A stretch of 64,000 nt of DNA from JAYPAN01 sp049597955 (GCA_049597955.1 JBMYND010000004.1:106870-170869), one strand, 5' to 3'; numbered from the stretch's first letter, positions 8,936-17,500 are shown. Program-made: numbers and translations. The notes: generated by a model not told the origin, from the letters alone.

Positions 8936-9811
8936 ATGGCGCCGCGACATTTTTTTCTGATGGTTTTTATCTGCTTTGTTTGGGGGCTGACTTTTGTCGC
9001 CGGCAAGGCCGGTGTCACCGAATTGCCGCCCATCTTGTTCACGGCTTTGCGCTATTTGCTGTTATCGCTGATTTTATGGCCCTTCCTGAAGCCGGTGACC
9101 GGGCAAATGCCGCAAGTCATTATCATTTCAATATGCATGGGGTCGGCGCATTTCTCTCTGTTTTATGGCGGCATGTCACTGGCTGAAAATGTTTCCTCAG
9201 TGGCGGTGGCCACACAGCTTGGCGTGCCGATAAGCACGATTATGTCGATATTCTTTCTCAATGAACAAGTTGGCTGGCGACGTTGGGCGGGTATTTTGGC
9301 CGCCTTTTTCGGTGTTATGGTGATTAGCTTTGACCCCGCCGTGGTCAATGAGCGTCTCGGCCTGATGCTGGTCGTTGGTGCGGCTTTTATCGGCTCGCTC
9401 GGCACGATTGTGATGAAGCAAATCACCGATAGCGGTGTCTATCAAATGCAGGCTTGGATTGCGATTATGAGCTGGCCGCCGCTTTTTGCGGTTTCGCTGG
9501 TCTTTGAACAAAACCATGTCGCCCTCTTGGCCAATGCCGGTCTTTATGGCTGGGGCGGGGTGATTTACACCGCGCTTGGGGCCAGCCTTATCGGCCATGC
9601 TGGCATGTATTATCTGTTGCAACGCTATGATGTCTCCGTCACCGCGCCATTGACACTTATGGCACCGGTTTTTGGCATTATATTCGGCGTTTTGTTTTGG
9701 AGTGACAGTCTCGGTCTGCGCTTCTGGATTGGTGGTTCGCTGACTTTGCTCGGCGTGCTTATCATTGGCTTGCGCAAACGCGAAGTGGCACCGGCAGGAG
9801 CTGTCTTGTGA
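8936..9811 (+). CDS. EamA/DMT-family transporter
   Basis: A roughly 291-residue inner-membrane protein with ten predicted hydrophobic helices in two five-helix halves, as in the drug/metabolite transporter (EamA, RhaT/YdcZ-like) superfamily. The N-terminal FICFVWGLTFVAGKAGV and the mid-helix SVAVATQLGVPISTIMSIFFLNEQVGWRRW region (partly quoted) are typical EamA sequence with the conserved acidic residue before TM5. Start choice: ATG 8936 begins directly at the first helix; an in-frame ATG at 8900 would add a non-conserved 12-residue tail. It diverges from gph and overlaps the amidase start by 4 nt. Substrate unknown. Confidence 0.85.
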   Translation: MAPRHFFLMVFICFVWGLTFVAGKAGVTELPPILFTALRYLLLSLILWPFLKPVTGQMPQVIIISICMGSAHFSLFYGGMSLAENVSSVAVATQLGVPISTIMSIFFLNEQVGWRRWAGILAAFFGVMVISFDPAVVNERLGLMLVVGAAFIGSLGTIVMKQITDSGVYQMQAWIAIMSWPPLFAVSLVFEQNHVALLANAGLYGWGGVIYTALGASLIGHAGMYYLLQRYDVSVTAPLTLMAPVFGIIFGVLFWSDSLGLRFWIGGSLTLLGVLIIGLRKREVAPAGAVL

Positions 9812-10557
9812 GCTTAAGCTTTATTGACCGGCCGTCGCCCAATCACAATGAACGCCAGCGGCCAATCTCGCTGCTCATCATGCATTACACAGATATGGCC
9901 GATGTCGAGGCGGCTTTGTCGCGCCTGTGCGATCCGGCTTGTGAAGTATCGGCGCATTATTTGATAGACAAGCAGGGGCGCATTTACCGGCTGGTTGATG
10001 AAAGCCGCCGCGCTTGGCATGCCGGTGTCAGTTGCTGGCAGGGGGAGCGCGATGTCAACAGCGCCTCAATCGGCATTGAGCTTGACCATGCTGGCCACAA
10101 CCATGCCGGTCATGACGCCAATCGCACAATGGCGGCGTTTCCGGCAGCTCAAATGGCGGCATTGACCGCGCTGGCCGGTGATATTATCGCCCGTCACGGC
10201 ATTTTACCGGCCAATGTGTTGGGCCATAGCGATGTTGCACCGGGGCGCAAAATTGACCCGGGCGAAGCGTTTGACTGGCAGGCATTGGCGGCTGCCGGTA
10301 TCGGCCTGTGGCCGGATGACCTGCCGATTGAAAATGTCGGTGCCTTGCGCCTGGGCGATGAGGGCCCCGCTGTCAATGCGCTGCGCCAAACCTTGGCGGC
10401 TTATGGCTATGATATTGCTGTCAGCGGCGGTTTTGACGCGACAATGGAAGCCGTGATTTGCGCTTTTCAGCGTCATTTCAGGCCGCAAAAAATTGACGGC
10501 ATTGCTGATGCCCAAACCCGCACTTTGATTTATGCGGTCTGTCGCAAGCGCGGATGA
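9808..10557 (+). CDS. N-acetylmuramoyl-L-alanine amidase (Amidase_2 plus peptidoglycan-binding domain)
   Basis: A 249-residue AmiD-like zinc amidase that cuts the bond between N-acetylmuramic acid and L-alanine of peptidoglycan or its turnover fragments. Zinc ligands fit His26 (LLIMHYTD), His140 (LGHSDVAPGRK) and Asp150 (KIDPG). Residues ~175-245 form a PG_binding_1 domain (LGDEGPAVNALRQTLAAYGY). It starts at GTG 9808, overlapping the EamA gene stop (GTGA), so the two are probably co-translated. No signal peptide or lipobox is seen, which suggests a cytoplasmic AmpD-like role or export by another route. Confidence 0.88.
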   Translation: MSLSFIDRPSPNHNERQRPISLLIMHYTDMADVEAALSRLCDPACEVSAHYLIDKQGRIYRLVDESRRAWHAGVSCWQGERDVNSASIGIELDHAGHNHAGHDANRTMAAFPAAQMAALTALAGDIIARHGILPANVLGHSDVAPGRKIDPGEAFDWQALAAAGIGLWPDDLPIENVGALRLGDEGPAVNALRQTLAAYGYDIAVSGGFDATMEAVICAFQRHFRPQKIDGIADAQTRTLIYAVCRKRG

Positions 10558-10564
10558 GGTAATC

Positions 10565-10593
10565 GGGGGACAGCCGGTAAGCCATCCCCCTTT
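10565..10593 (+). terminator. Possible weak terminator after the amidase gene
   Basis: A 6-bp stem GGGGGA / TCCCCC with a 14-nt loop is followed by TTT, 7 nt after the amidase stop. The stem is short and the T tract is only three bases, so function is uncertain. Confidence 0.35.
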
Positions 10594-10681
10594 ACGCAGA
10601 ATACTGTTATGCAACAGACCGGCCCTTTGAAAATGCCGCACGCTGCCAGATGCGTGAGCGCCCCTTGGGTGCCGGGCTGTT

Positions 10682-10780
10682 GTCCATTTCAGCTACAAGA
10701 GAGAAATCCCTGCCTTTTTCCCAAAAGGTTTTTTATCGGGCAGGCAGCCCGACAGGGCTGCTTGTAGCTGTAAAATGGAC
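10682..10780. repeat. 99-bp palindromic element predicted to fold as a three-way junction
   Basis: The outer arms are GTCCATTT-CAGCTACAAG (10682-10699) and its reverse complement at 10761-10780 with a 2-nt bulge, giving 18 pairs. Inside are two further hairpins: CCCTGCC (10708-10714) with GGGCAGG (10738-10744), and CAGCCC (10745-10750) with GGGCTG (10755-10760). Because both strands can fold, orientation is undecided. It may be a repetitive extragenic palindrome or MITE-like element, or a small structured RNA. No transposase or clear target-site duplication is seen, and no second full copy is in the window. Confidence 0.6.
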
Positions 10781-10855
10781 GGGTTATTGTTACGTTAACC
10801 GGCACGCAGGCGCAACCGCTATCTGAAATCACCCGGCCAAAACGCGCGCATTTGC

Positions 10856-10884
10856 TTGACCTTTTGGCGGTTCCGGCGTAAGCC
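10856..10884 (+). promoter_or_regulatory. Candidate promoter of rnpB
   Basis: TTGACC (10856-10861) is separated by 17 bp from TAAGCC (10879-10884), which places a start about 8 bp downstream, at the expected 5' end of RNase P RNA (10892). The -35 is strong and the -10 weak. Confidence 0.45.
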
Positions 10885-10891
10885 GAAACTC

Positions 10892-11252
<361 letters not shown>

Positions 11253-11286
11253 GCGAATATAAAAGGCTATATGCACACGCACGAAG

Positions 11287-11805
11287 TCATGCCACTTTAA
11301 GCAGTTCCACGAAACCATCATCCAAGCGGTCGGCGCGAATTTCCAATTGCCGCTGGCGCGCTTCGTCAATCAAATAATTGGCAATCGCTATTTCGTCTTT
11401 AATCAAATGCGCCAAATAGGCGTGGCGCAATAATTCATCGGCTGAAGGTGACAGCCTTTTTCCGGTTTCGCTCTCTGCTTTGGCCACGCATTGTCGGTCG
11501 CCATAGCCCAAAATAGTGCCAAGCTTTTCTTGGGTATGTCCCAATTCATGCCGCATCCAACGCACTTCTTTTGGCCCCAAAAGGCGCGGCAGGTCGCATA
11601 AATGCAAACCGATAGCGGCTGATATATTGTCAAATTCGGGGAAGCTGCAGGTCATCTCGCCATTGACTTCCTGCCGAACAACCAGTTCCGGTGCCAGCCA
11701 ATAATTGGAAAGACCAATCATTTCAAAATGAAACAGCCCGTCCAAAGACGCATTGTCAGCCAAAGGGCTGACCGCAATCTGCTTTCCCTTTTTGTCAGTC
11801 ATCAT
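11287..11805 (-). CDS. HTH-domain antitoxin / transcriptional regulator of a DUF4258 toxin-antitoxin pair
   Basis: A 172-residue protein with an N-terminal ~75-residue region (FHFEMIGLSNYWLAPELVV) and an XRE-like helix-turn-helix at about residues 80-115 (GPKEVRWMRHELGHTQEKLG, then YGDRQCVAKAESETGKRL). This layout is that of regulators commonly paired with DUF4258 proteins and is related to the HTH part of MqsA, though the zinc-binding CxxC N-terminus is missing. Its start overlaps the end of the upstream toxin-like gene by 11 nt, so it is second in the operon. It probably neutralises the partner and represses the shared promoter through the palindrome at 12147-12167. Confidence 0.72.
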   Translation of the reverse strand: MMTDKKGKQIAVSPLADNASLDGLFHFEMIGLSNYWLAPELVVRQEVNGEMTCSFPEFDNISAAIGLHLCDLPRLLGPKEVRWMRHELGHTQEKLGTILGYGDRQCVAKAESETGKRLSPSADELLRHAYLAHLIKDEIAIANYLIDEARQRQLEIRADRLDDGFVELLKVA

Positions 11806-12112
11806 TCGTCCCGTTCTTCATTACGCTGATAATCAAAAGATGCGATGCGCTTTCACTGTTAAAGGCAACCACCACTTGCACGCCATATTCACCAATCCGG
11901 CACCGTAACTCATCCGGATAACGCCCCTTGACCGGCTCATCATTCACTGTCCCGCCGCGTAAGGCCCGCAAAACCATACGGGCAGAAATGTCGCGCTCCT
12001 TCATCCTCTCAAGCGCATGCTCGGTATAGCGAAGCTTGTCCGGATAGACAGCCAGCTTATTTATGATTGCCTGCGCCTTGCGGCGAGTGCCATCAAACGC
12101 AGTATCATTCAT
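11795..12112 (-). CDS. DUF4258-family toxin-like protein
   Basis: A 105-residue protein when started at ATG 12112. The core LRYTEHALERMKERDIS followed by a strand-rich C-terminal half (RCRIGEYGVQVVVAF, LLIISVMK) is the DUF4258 pattern, a RelE/BrnT-like small fold usually paired with an HTH or antitoxin partner. A longer version starting at TTG 12148 would begin essentially at the predicted transcription start, so ATG 12112, with GGA about 9 nt upstream, is preferred. It is the first gene of a two-gene operon with the HTH protein. RNase activity is plausible from the family but not shown. Confidence 0.7.
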   Translation of the reverse strand: MNDTAFDGTRRKAQAIINKLAVYPDKLRYTEHALERMKERDISARMVLRALRGGTVNDEPVKGRYPDELRCRIGEYGVQVVVAFNSESASHLLIISVMKNGTNDD

Positions 12113-12146
12113 ACGAAAATTCCAGTTTCTGACGACTTTTGTTTTC

Positions 12147-12184
12147 AATGTATATTATATATACATTTATAAAATGCAGGTCAA
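12147..12184 (-). promoter_or_regulatory. Promoter and operator of the toxin-antitoxin operon
   Basis: On the minus strand TTGACC (12179-12184) is followed after 17 bp by TATATA (12156-12161), a good sigma-70 arrangement. Over the -10 sits an inverted repeat AATGTATAT-TAT-ATATACATT (12147-12167) with perfect 9-bp arms, which is a likely binding site for the HTH partner and implies autorepression. Confidence 0.6.
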
Positions 12185-12210
12185 GCTTGGTTACAACGGA
12201 ATACTGGACA

Positions 12211-12270
12211 TAATCCCTCAAAATCCCATTGACACCCCATAAAATCCCGTGCTATCCCATATAAACCCAT
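12211..12270. promoter_or_regulatory. MraZ operator: six phased TGGG-type boxes, with the mraZ promoter
   Basis: Six CCC cores on the + strand (12215, 12225, 12236, 12246, 12256, 12266) read as GGGA/TGGG boxes on the minus strand with 10-11-10-10-10 bp spacing, one per helical turn. MraZ is known to bind direct TGGG repeats upstream of its own gene. A consensus -35 TTGACA lies at 12229-12234 within the array, with TATCCC (12253-12258) at 18 bp as a possible -10, so binding would block RNA polymerase. This is the likely main control point for the whole dcw cluster. Confidence 0.75.
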
Positions 12271-12325
12271 ATCAGACCGGATATGGCGCCGTGTATCTGT
12301 GCGGGACAGAAGCAGGAGGGCAGGC

Positions 12326-12817
12326 ATGAGTGTGTTCATGTCCACAATTGCAGGCAAGATAGACGCCAAAGGGCGCGTCTCAGTGCCGTCTGCCTTTCGC
12401 TCGGTGATTTCCGCACAAAACAATGACCCGTCCGGCCAGCCCAGCATTTTCATTTATCCCTCTTTCACCGAAGCGGCGATTGAGGGCGGCGGGCAGATAT
12501 TGATGGACCAATACAGCGCCATGCTTGAACCGCTGGCACCATTGTCAGAAGAAAATGACGCGCTGGCCAATTCGCTGTTTGCCGATGCCCATTCGCTGAA
12601 ATGTGATGCTGACGGGCGGGTTTCCTTGCCGGAAGATTTGCTGGCCCATGCCGGCATTGAGCAGGAATTATGCTTTGTCGGTCAACGCAGCAAGTTTCAG
12701 ATTTGGAATCCGCAAAAATATGCTGAATTCCGCGCCCGCGCGCGCGAACAGGCCCTTCAAAACCGCACGCTTTTGCGCTCTTTATCGAGTTCCGAGCCGC
12801 CGGGAGGGCGTGGCTGA
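12326..12817 (+). CDS. mraZ: Transcriptional regulator MraZ
   Basis: A 163-residue protein with two SpoVT-AbrB-type domains: TIAGKIDAKGRVSVPSAFR at the N-terminus and LKCDADGRVSLPEDLLAHAGI in the second half (partly quoted). The family forms ring-shaped oligomers that bind the TGGG repeat array upstream and represses the dcw operon. The start ATG 12326 is preceded by AGGAGGG at 7 nt; an in-frame GTG at 12299 lacks an SD. The stop overlaps the rsmH start by one base. First gene of the division/cell-wall cluster. Confidence 0.95.
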   Translation: MSVFMSTIAGKIDAKGRVSVPSAFRSVISAQNNDPSGQPSIFIYPSFTEAAIEGGGQILMDQYSAMLEPLAPLSEENDALANSLFADAHSLKCDADGRVSLPEDLLAHAGIEQELCFVGQRSKFQIWNPQKYAEFRARAREQALQNRTLLRSLSSSEPPGGRG

Positions 12818-13887
12818 TGGGTGCGCGGGGAAACGCTCATGGGCAGGCCCGGGGCGAGGCCCCGATTTCGCAGCCGCATGTGCCGGTTTTGCTGGCCGAA
12901 GTTCTCAGTGCCATGTCGCCGCGCGACAATGCGGTCTATGTCGATGGCACATTTGGCGCGGGCGGTTATAGCCGCGCCTTGCTTGAAGCGGCGCAATGTC
13001 GTGTCATCGCTTTCGACCGCGACCCGTCTGCCCAAATTGCCGCCAATGCTCTGGCTGCCGAATTTGGTGACAGATTCAGCTTTATTGCCGGTTGTTTCGG
13101 CGATATGCGCGCATTATTGGCGGCGGCCAATGTGGCGCAGGTCGATGGCGTGGTGTTTGACCTTGGCGTGTCTTCGATGCAGCTTGATGAGGCTGAGCGC
13201 GGCTTTTCCTTTATGCGCGACGGGCCGCTTGACATGCGGATGAGCAGTGACGGCATGAGTGCGGCGGAGTTGGTCAATCAGGCCACGCCGGAATTGCTGG
13301 CTGATATTCTGCATGTTTACGGCGAAGAGCGGCGCGCCCGCGCGATTGCCAAAGCACTGGTGCGCGCCCGTGACATTGCGCCGATAACCCGCACCGGCCA
13401 ATTGGTGGATGTGATTGTCAGCGTGCTCGGCCAGCCCAAAGGCAAGGGTGCGCATCCGGCGACGCGCAGTTTTCAGGCTTTGCGGATTTATCTCAATGAT
13501 GAATTGGGTGAATTGGTCAAGGGTCTGGCGGCGGCTGAAGAAATACTGGCGCCCGGCGGTTGCCTTGTGGTGGTCACTTTTCATTCGCTGGAAGACCGGA
13601 TTGCCAAGAAATTTCTGGCGCGGCGCAATGGCCGCGAGGGGCGTCCGTCGCGCCATTTGCCGGAAACCGCCATGCCCGATTACAGCTTTGCCGCTGCCGC
13701 CAAAAATTCGGTCAAGGCAAAAGACGATGAAATTCAAGTCAATCCAAGGGCGCGCTCGGCGCGTTTGCGTGCGGCCATGCGCACTGAGGCCAAGGCGTTT
13801 CCGCTTGATGATGCCTTATTGCCGCCACGCGCGCCCAGATTGGCAGGTCACGCGCCGGCAGGTCGCGCGCAAGAGGTGACACCATGA
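12817..13887 (+). CDS. rsmH: 16S rRNA (cytosine1402-N4)-methyltransferase RsmH
   Basis: A 356-residue SAM-dependent methyltransferase (also MraW) that methylates N4 of C1402 in 16S rRNA in the decoding centre. Seen are HVPVLLAEVL, the SAM-binding VDGTFGAGGYSRALL, VDGVVFDLGVSSMQLD, the GPLDMRM motif, and the C-terminal FHSLEDRIAKKF with NPRARSARLRA. Its ATG overlaps the mraZ stop (TGATG) and its stop overlaps the ftsL start, so it is tightly coupled in the cluster. The first ~20 residues are not conserved. Confidence 0.96.
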   Translation: MGARGNAHGQARGEAPISQPHVPVLLAEVLSAMSPRDNAVYVDGTFGAGGYSRALLEAAQCRVIAFDRDPSAQIAANALAAEFGDRFSFIAGCFGDMRALLAAANVAQVDGVVFDLGVSSMQLDEAERGFSFMRDGPLDMRMSSDGMSAAELVNQATPELLADILHVYGEERRARAIAKALVRARDIAPITRTGQLVDVIVSVLGQPKGKGAHPATRSFQALRIYLNDELGELVKGLAAAEEILAPGGCLVVVTFHSLEDRIAKKFLARRNGREGRPSRHLPETAMPDYSFAAAAKNSVKAKDDEIQVNPRARSARLRAAMRTEAKAFPLDDALLPPRAPRLAGHAPAGRAQEVTP

Positions 13888-14207
13888 TTAGGCTGCTCAA
13901 TACATTATGCGTGATTTGCTTTATCGCCCTGACATTGGCAGTCTATCACATTCGCTACAGCGCCGAGGCGGAAGCGCGTCAATTGCGGCGTCTGGAAATT
14001 CGGATTGGCGAAGAATTGGAGCAGCGCCGTGTGCTGGAAGCCGAGTGGAGCAGTCTGAACGACCCGCAAAGGCTGCAATATCTGGCCGGAAAATATCTCG
14101 ACCTGCAAGTGGCGCGGGCCTCTCAATATGTTGAGGAAAATGAAGAGGCGATAACCAGCGTGCCGGTTTTGCTGCGGGCTGAAGGGGGTGTGCGTGGCGC
14201 GCGCTAG
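13884..14207 (+). CDS. ftsL: Cell division protein FtsL
   Basis: A 107-residue single-pass inner-membrane protein: hydrophobic helix at residues ~5-21, then a periplasmic coiled coil rich in Glu/Arg/Leu with heptads (LRRLEIRIGEELEQRR), ending in the LNDPQRLQYLAGKYLDL block typical of alphaproteobacterial FtsL. In the divisome it joins FtsB and FtsQ and activates FtsW/FtsI. Position between rsmH and ftsI confirms it. It overlaps rsmH by 4 nt and ftsI by 14 nt. Confidence 0.9.
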   Translation: MIRLLNTLCVICFIALTLAVYHIRYSAEAEARQLRRLEIRIGEELEQRRVLEAEWSSLNDPQRLQYLAGKYLDLQVARASQYVEENEEAITSVPVLLRAEGGVRGAR

Positions 14208-15990
14208 GCTACCCGTTGTGCGCGCCGGTGGCGACTGGGCGGCGCATTTGGCGGGGCGCGACGGCATTGTTGGTGCCGATTTGTCCGGCCATGCGGTTGA
14301 AATGACACGACGGCGCTTGCGGATTGCGATTGTCTGTTTTGGGTTGGTTTTTACCCTTTTGGCAGCGCGGCTTATCCATTTGACGGCATTTGGGGTTAAT
14401 CCTGCCCTGGCGCAGCGGACTGGCAATGGCATAACTGCGCAAGTGCGGCCGATGATTATTGACCGTCAGGGCGCAGTGCTGGCAACGCAAATGGACACAA
14501 CAACACTGGCCGCCAATCCGCGTGAAATTGACGATGCGCAAATATTGGGTGTGCAATTGGCCGCCACTTTGCCGGAGTTGAACGCGGCGCGCCTGGCCCG
14601 TCAATTGGCTTCCAACTCGGCTTATGTCACATTGAAGCGCGGCCTCACACCGGCACAAAAGCGGGCTGTGCTGAATCTCGGCAATCCGGCGCTGAAACTG
14701 ACCGCAACGCCGAGGCGGGTTTATCCGTCCGGCGCGGCGGCATCGCATCTTGTGGGTTTTGCCGGCAGCGATATGAACGGGCTTGCCGGTTTGGAGCGGC
14801 GCATTGACGCTTGGCTCGATGATGCGCGTGACGGCATATTGCCGGAAAATGTGTTTGTCTTGGATGAAAATGGTCAGCCGGTTTTTGAGACCAGCATTGA
14901 CATTCGGGTGCAACATGGTGTGCGCGATATTCTTGGCCAAGCCATGCAGCGTTACCAAGCGAAATCAGCCGGTGCCATTATGGTCGATGTGCATAATGGC
15001 GAGATTGTCGCGCTGGTCTCCTTGCCCGATTTTGACCCGAACCAGCCAACCCGCGACGGTGTGGATTTGCACTTTAATCAAATGACGCTCGGCGTTTATG
15101 AGCTGGGCTCCATTTTCAAAGTCTTCACCGCTGCCATGGCGCTGGAAAATGACCAAATCAGCCTTGAGCAGACATTTGATACAGCAGAGCCTTTGCAGAT
15201 TGGCAGCCATGCCATTACCGATGTGCATGGCCAGGCGCGCCCGCTCACCATTGCTGAAATTGTTACCCATTCTTCCAATATCGGTGCCGCCAAGCTGGCT
15301 TTGCAAGTCAGCAGTGAAGAGCATTTGGGCTTTTTGCAACGTCTCGGCCTGACCGATAAGATTGAATTTGACCTGCCCGAAACCGGCCAACCAATCATTC
15401 CCGACCAATGGGGCGATATTGAGCGCGCCACTGTTTCTTTCGGGCATGGTTTGGCGGTTACACCCCTGCATGCGCTGATGGCCGGTGCGGCCATGGTCAA
15501 TGGCGGCGTGTTATATGCGCCAAGCTTGCAACGGGTTGATTTGCCGGTCGGGCAGCGCGTTATATCGGCGCAAAGCTCGGCCCATATCCGCACCATGATG
15601 CGCGCCGTGGTGGCCGAAGGCACAGGTCGCAAGGCAGATGTTGATGGCTATGAGGTGATTGGCAAAACCGGCTCCGCCGAAAAGCCGGTCAATGGCAGCT
15701 ATAATGAAAACGCATTGCTGACATCTTTCATCGGGGCATTTCCCGCTTCTTCGCCGCGCTATGCCTTGCTGGTCATGTTTAATGAGCCGCAGGGGACGCA
15801 AGCGACTTATGGTCATGCGCTGGCCGGGTGGAACGCCGCGCCGACCGCCGGAGAGATTATTCGCCGCACCGCGCCGCTGCTCAATGTCATGCCGCGCCGT
15901 GACGAAGCCGACCGGCAGGCGCGCGGTCACGGGCCGCCGGAAAAACTGCCAAGCCTCGCTTTCATGCAGGAGGTGGGCGATGCACCTTGA
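14194..15990 (+). CDS. ftsI: Peptidoglycan D,D-transpeptidase FtsI (PBP3)
   Basis: The septum-specific class B penicillin-binding protein that cross-links peptidoglycan at division. One membrane helix near residues 37-55 (IAIVCFGLVFTLLAARLI), a PBP-dimer domain (MIIDRQGAVLA), and a transpeptidase domain with nucleophile Ser306 in GSIFK, the SSN motif (SSNIG), and KTG at 491-493. GTG 14194 is chosen because GAAGGGGG ends 5 nt before it; a GTG at 14188 would leave no spacing. It overlaps ftsL upstream and murE downstream. About 598 residues, normal for the family. Confidence 0.95.
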   Translation: MARARLPVVRAGGDWAAHLAGRDGIVGADLSGHAVEMTRRRLRIAIVCFGLVFTLLAARLIHLTAFGVNPALAQRTGNGITAQVRPMIIDRQGAVLATQMDTTTLAANPREIDDAQILGVQLAATLPELNAARLARQLASNSAYVTLKRGLTPAQKRAVLNLGNPALKLTATPRRVYPSGAAASHLVGFAGSDMNGLAGLERRIDAWLDDARDGILPENVFVLDENGQPVFETSIDIRVQHGVRDILGQAMQRYQAKSAGAIMVDVHNGEIVALVSLPDFDPNQPTRDGVDLHFNQMTLGVYELGSIFKVFTAAMALENDQISLEQTFDTAEPLQIGSHAITDVHGQARPLTIAEIVTHSSNIGAAKLALQVSSEEHLGFLQRLGLTDKIEFDLPETGQPIIPDQWGDIERATVSFGHGLAVTPLHALMAGAAMVNGGVLYAPSLQRVDLPVGQRVISAQSSAHIRTMMRAVVAEGTGRKADVDGYEVIGKTGSAEKPVNGSYNENALLTSFIGAFPASSPRYALLVMFNEPQGTQATYGHALAGWNAAPTAGEIIRRTAPLLNVMPRRDEADRQARGHGPPEKLPSLAFMQEVGDAP

Positions 15991-17500
15991 CGCACTGATC
16001 AGCCATTTGGGTCTTGTTCCGGCAGATAAAAGCTTGCCGGAAATTGATATTTGTGGGCTGACCGCCGACAGCCGCGCCGTTGCGCCGGGCTATTTATTTG
16101 CTGCCTTGCCGGGCGTGCAGCATGACGGGCTGGCCTATGCCGAGCAGGCGCAGGCCAATGGTGCGCGGGCGATTTTATCGCATGCGCCTTGTCGCGCCAA
16201 TGTGCCGGTCTTTGTCAGCGCCAATGCGCGGCGCGATTTGGCACTGATGGCGGCGCGGTTTTTTGAAGTGCAGCCGGAGGTGGTTGTCGCTGTCACCGGC
16301 ACGAATGGCAAAAGCTCGACCGCCGGTTTCATGCGCGGCCTGTGGCGGGCTTGCGGCCATGATGCTGCCTCGCTCGGCACTTTGGGGGTTGAAGCCATGC
16401 GCGCCAATGGCGCGGCGATTGGCGGCATCGCCTCGCCCGGCCATACCACGCCGGAGCCGGTCGCCTTGCACGCGGTGTTGCGCGACTTTGTGGCCGCCAA
16501 TGTCAGTCATTTGGCGCTGGAAGCCTCCAGTCATGGGCTGGCGCAATATCGCCTTGATGGGGTCACTTTGAAAGCGGCGGGTTTCACAAATTTGTCGCGC
16601 GACCATCTTGATTATCATGACAGCGATGCCGATTATCTGGCCGCCAAAATGCGGCTGTTTACCGAAGTGTTGGCACCGGACGCCGTGGCGGTGATTGATG
16701 TTTCCTCCGAGGCCGGGCAGGCGGTGGCCGATGCGGCCCGCCGGACAGGTCGCCGGATATTGACGACCGGCACAGCAGAGGCGGATATTTTCCTCGCCCT
16801 TGAGGCGCGCTTGCCCAATGCCATGCAAGTCAGCGTCACGCTTACCGGTGCGGCCGCACAAGACAGTGCCAGTGCGGCGCGGCACCAGAGTTTGCATTTG
16901 CCTTTGATTGGCGATTTTCAATTGCAGAATATCAGCATTGCGCTTGGCCTTGCGCTGGCCGCCGGAGACGGGGTGGACAAGCTGTTGGCTGCCTTGCCCC
17001 ATTTGGCGGCGGAAAAAGGGCGCATGCAGCAGGCCGGTCAGACAAGGGCCGGTGCCATTGCCTATGTCGATTATGCCCATACGCCCGATGCGTTGCACAA
17101 TGCCTTGGCCGCCTTGCGCGCCCATATGGCTGATACGGCGCGGCTGCATTTGGTGTTTGGCTGCGGTGGCGACCGCGATAGCGGCAAACGCCCGCTTATG
17201 GGGGCGGTGGCGGCAAGGGGTGCCGACAGGGTGATTGTGACGGATGACAATCCGCGCGGCGAAGACCCGGCGCAAATCAGGCAGGCGATTTTGGCCGCCT
17301 GTCCGGAAGCGACCGACATTGGCGACCGCGCCACGGCGATTGAGGCGGCGCTCGCTGCGGCTGACAAAGATGATGTGGTGCTGATTGCCGGCAAGGGCCA
17401 TGAGCAGGGTCAGCAGATTGGCGACATGGTTTTGCCATTTGATGATGCCAATGTGATTGCCGACATTATCGCGCAGCAGTCAGGAGGGCGGCATGTCTGA
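15980..17500 (+). CDS. murE: UDP-MurNAc-L-Ala-D-Glu:meso-diaminopimelate ligase MurE
   Basis: A 506-residue cytoplasmic Mur ligase that adds the third residue of the peptidoglycan stem peptide. The ATP loop TGTNGKSST starts at residue 106. DNPR at 423-426 is the signature for meso-diaminopimelate rather than lysine, so the organism has DAP-type peptidoglycan. The ATG 15980 overlaps the ftsI end by 11 nt and is preceded by AGGTGGG; a much longer upstream reading frame lies inside ftsI and is not conserved. The stop overlaps murF. Confidence 0.96.
   Translation: MHLDALISHLGLVPADKSLPEIDICGLTADSRAVAPGYLFAALPGVQHDGLAYAEQAQANGARAILSHAPCRANVPVFVSANARRDLALMAARFFEVQPEVVVAVTGTNGKSSTAGFMRGLWRACGHDAASLGTLGVEAMRANGAAIGGIASPGHTTPEPVALHAVLRDFVAANVSHLALEASSHGLAQYRLDGVTLKAAGFTNLSRDHLDYHDSDADYLAAKMRLFTEVLAPDAVAVIDVSSEAGQAVADAARRTGRRILTTGTAEADIFLALEARLPNAMQVSVTLTGAAAQDSASAARHQSLHLPLIGDFQLQNISIALGLALAAGDGVDKLLAALPHLAAEKGRMQQAGQTRAGAIAYVDYAHTPDALHNALAALRAHMADTARLHLVFGCGGDRDSGKRPLMGAVAARGADRVIVTDDNPRGEDPAQIRQAILAACPEATDIGDRATAIEAALAAADKDDVVLIAGKGHEQGQQIGDMVLPFDDANVIADIIAQQSGGRHV

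Larger units (their letters stand above)
10558..10891. other. Gene-free interval upstream of rnpB
   Basis: No convincing gene on either strand. It holds a weak terminator-like hairpin just after the amidase gene (10565-10593), a structured palindromic element (10682-10780) and a candidate rnpB promoter (10856-10884), each listed separately. Nothing else recognisable is seen at 10594-10681 or 10781-10855. Confidence 0.6.

Noticed and set aside
16175..17401. Long open frame antisense to murE (408 codons)
   Set aside because: murE is intact with all motifs. The antisense frame is Arg/His/Gln-rich with no domain, as expected when GC-rich coding DNA is read in the opposite direction.
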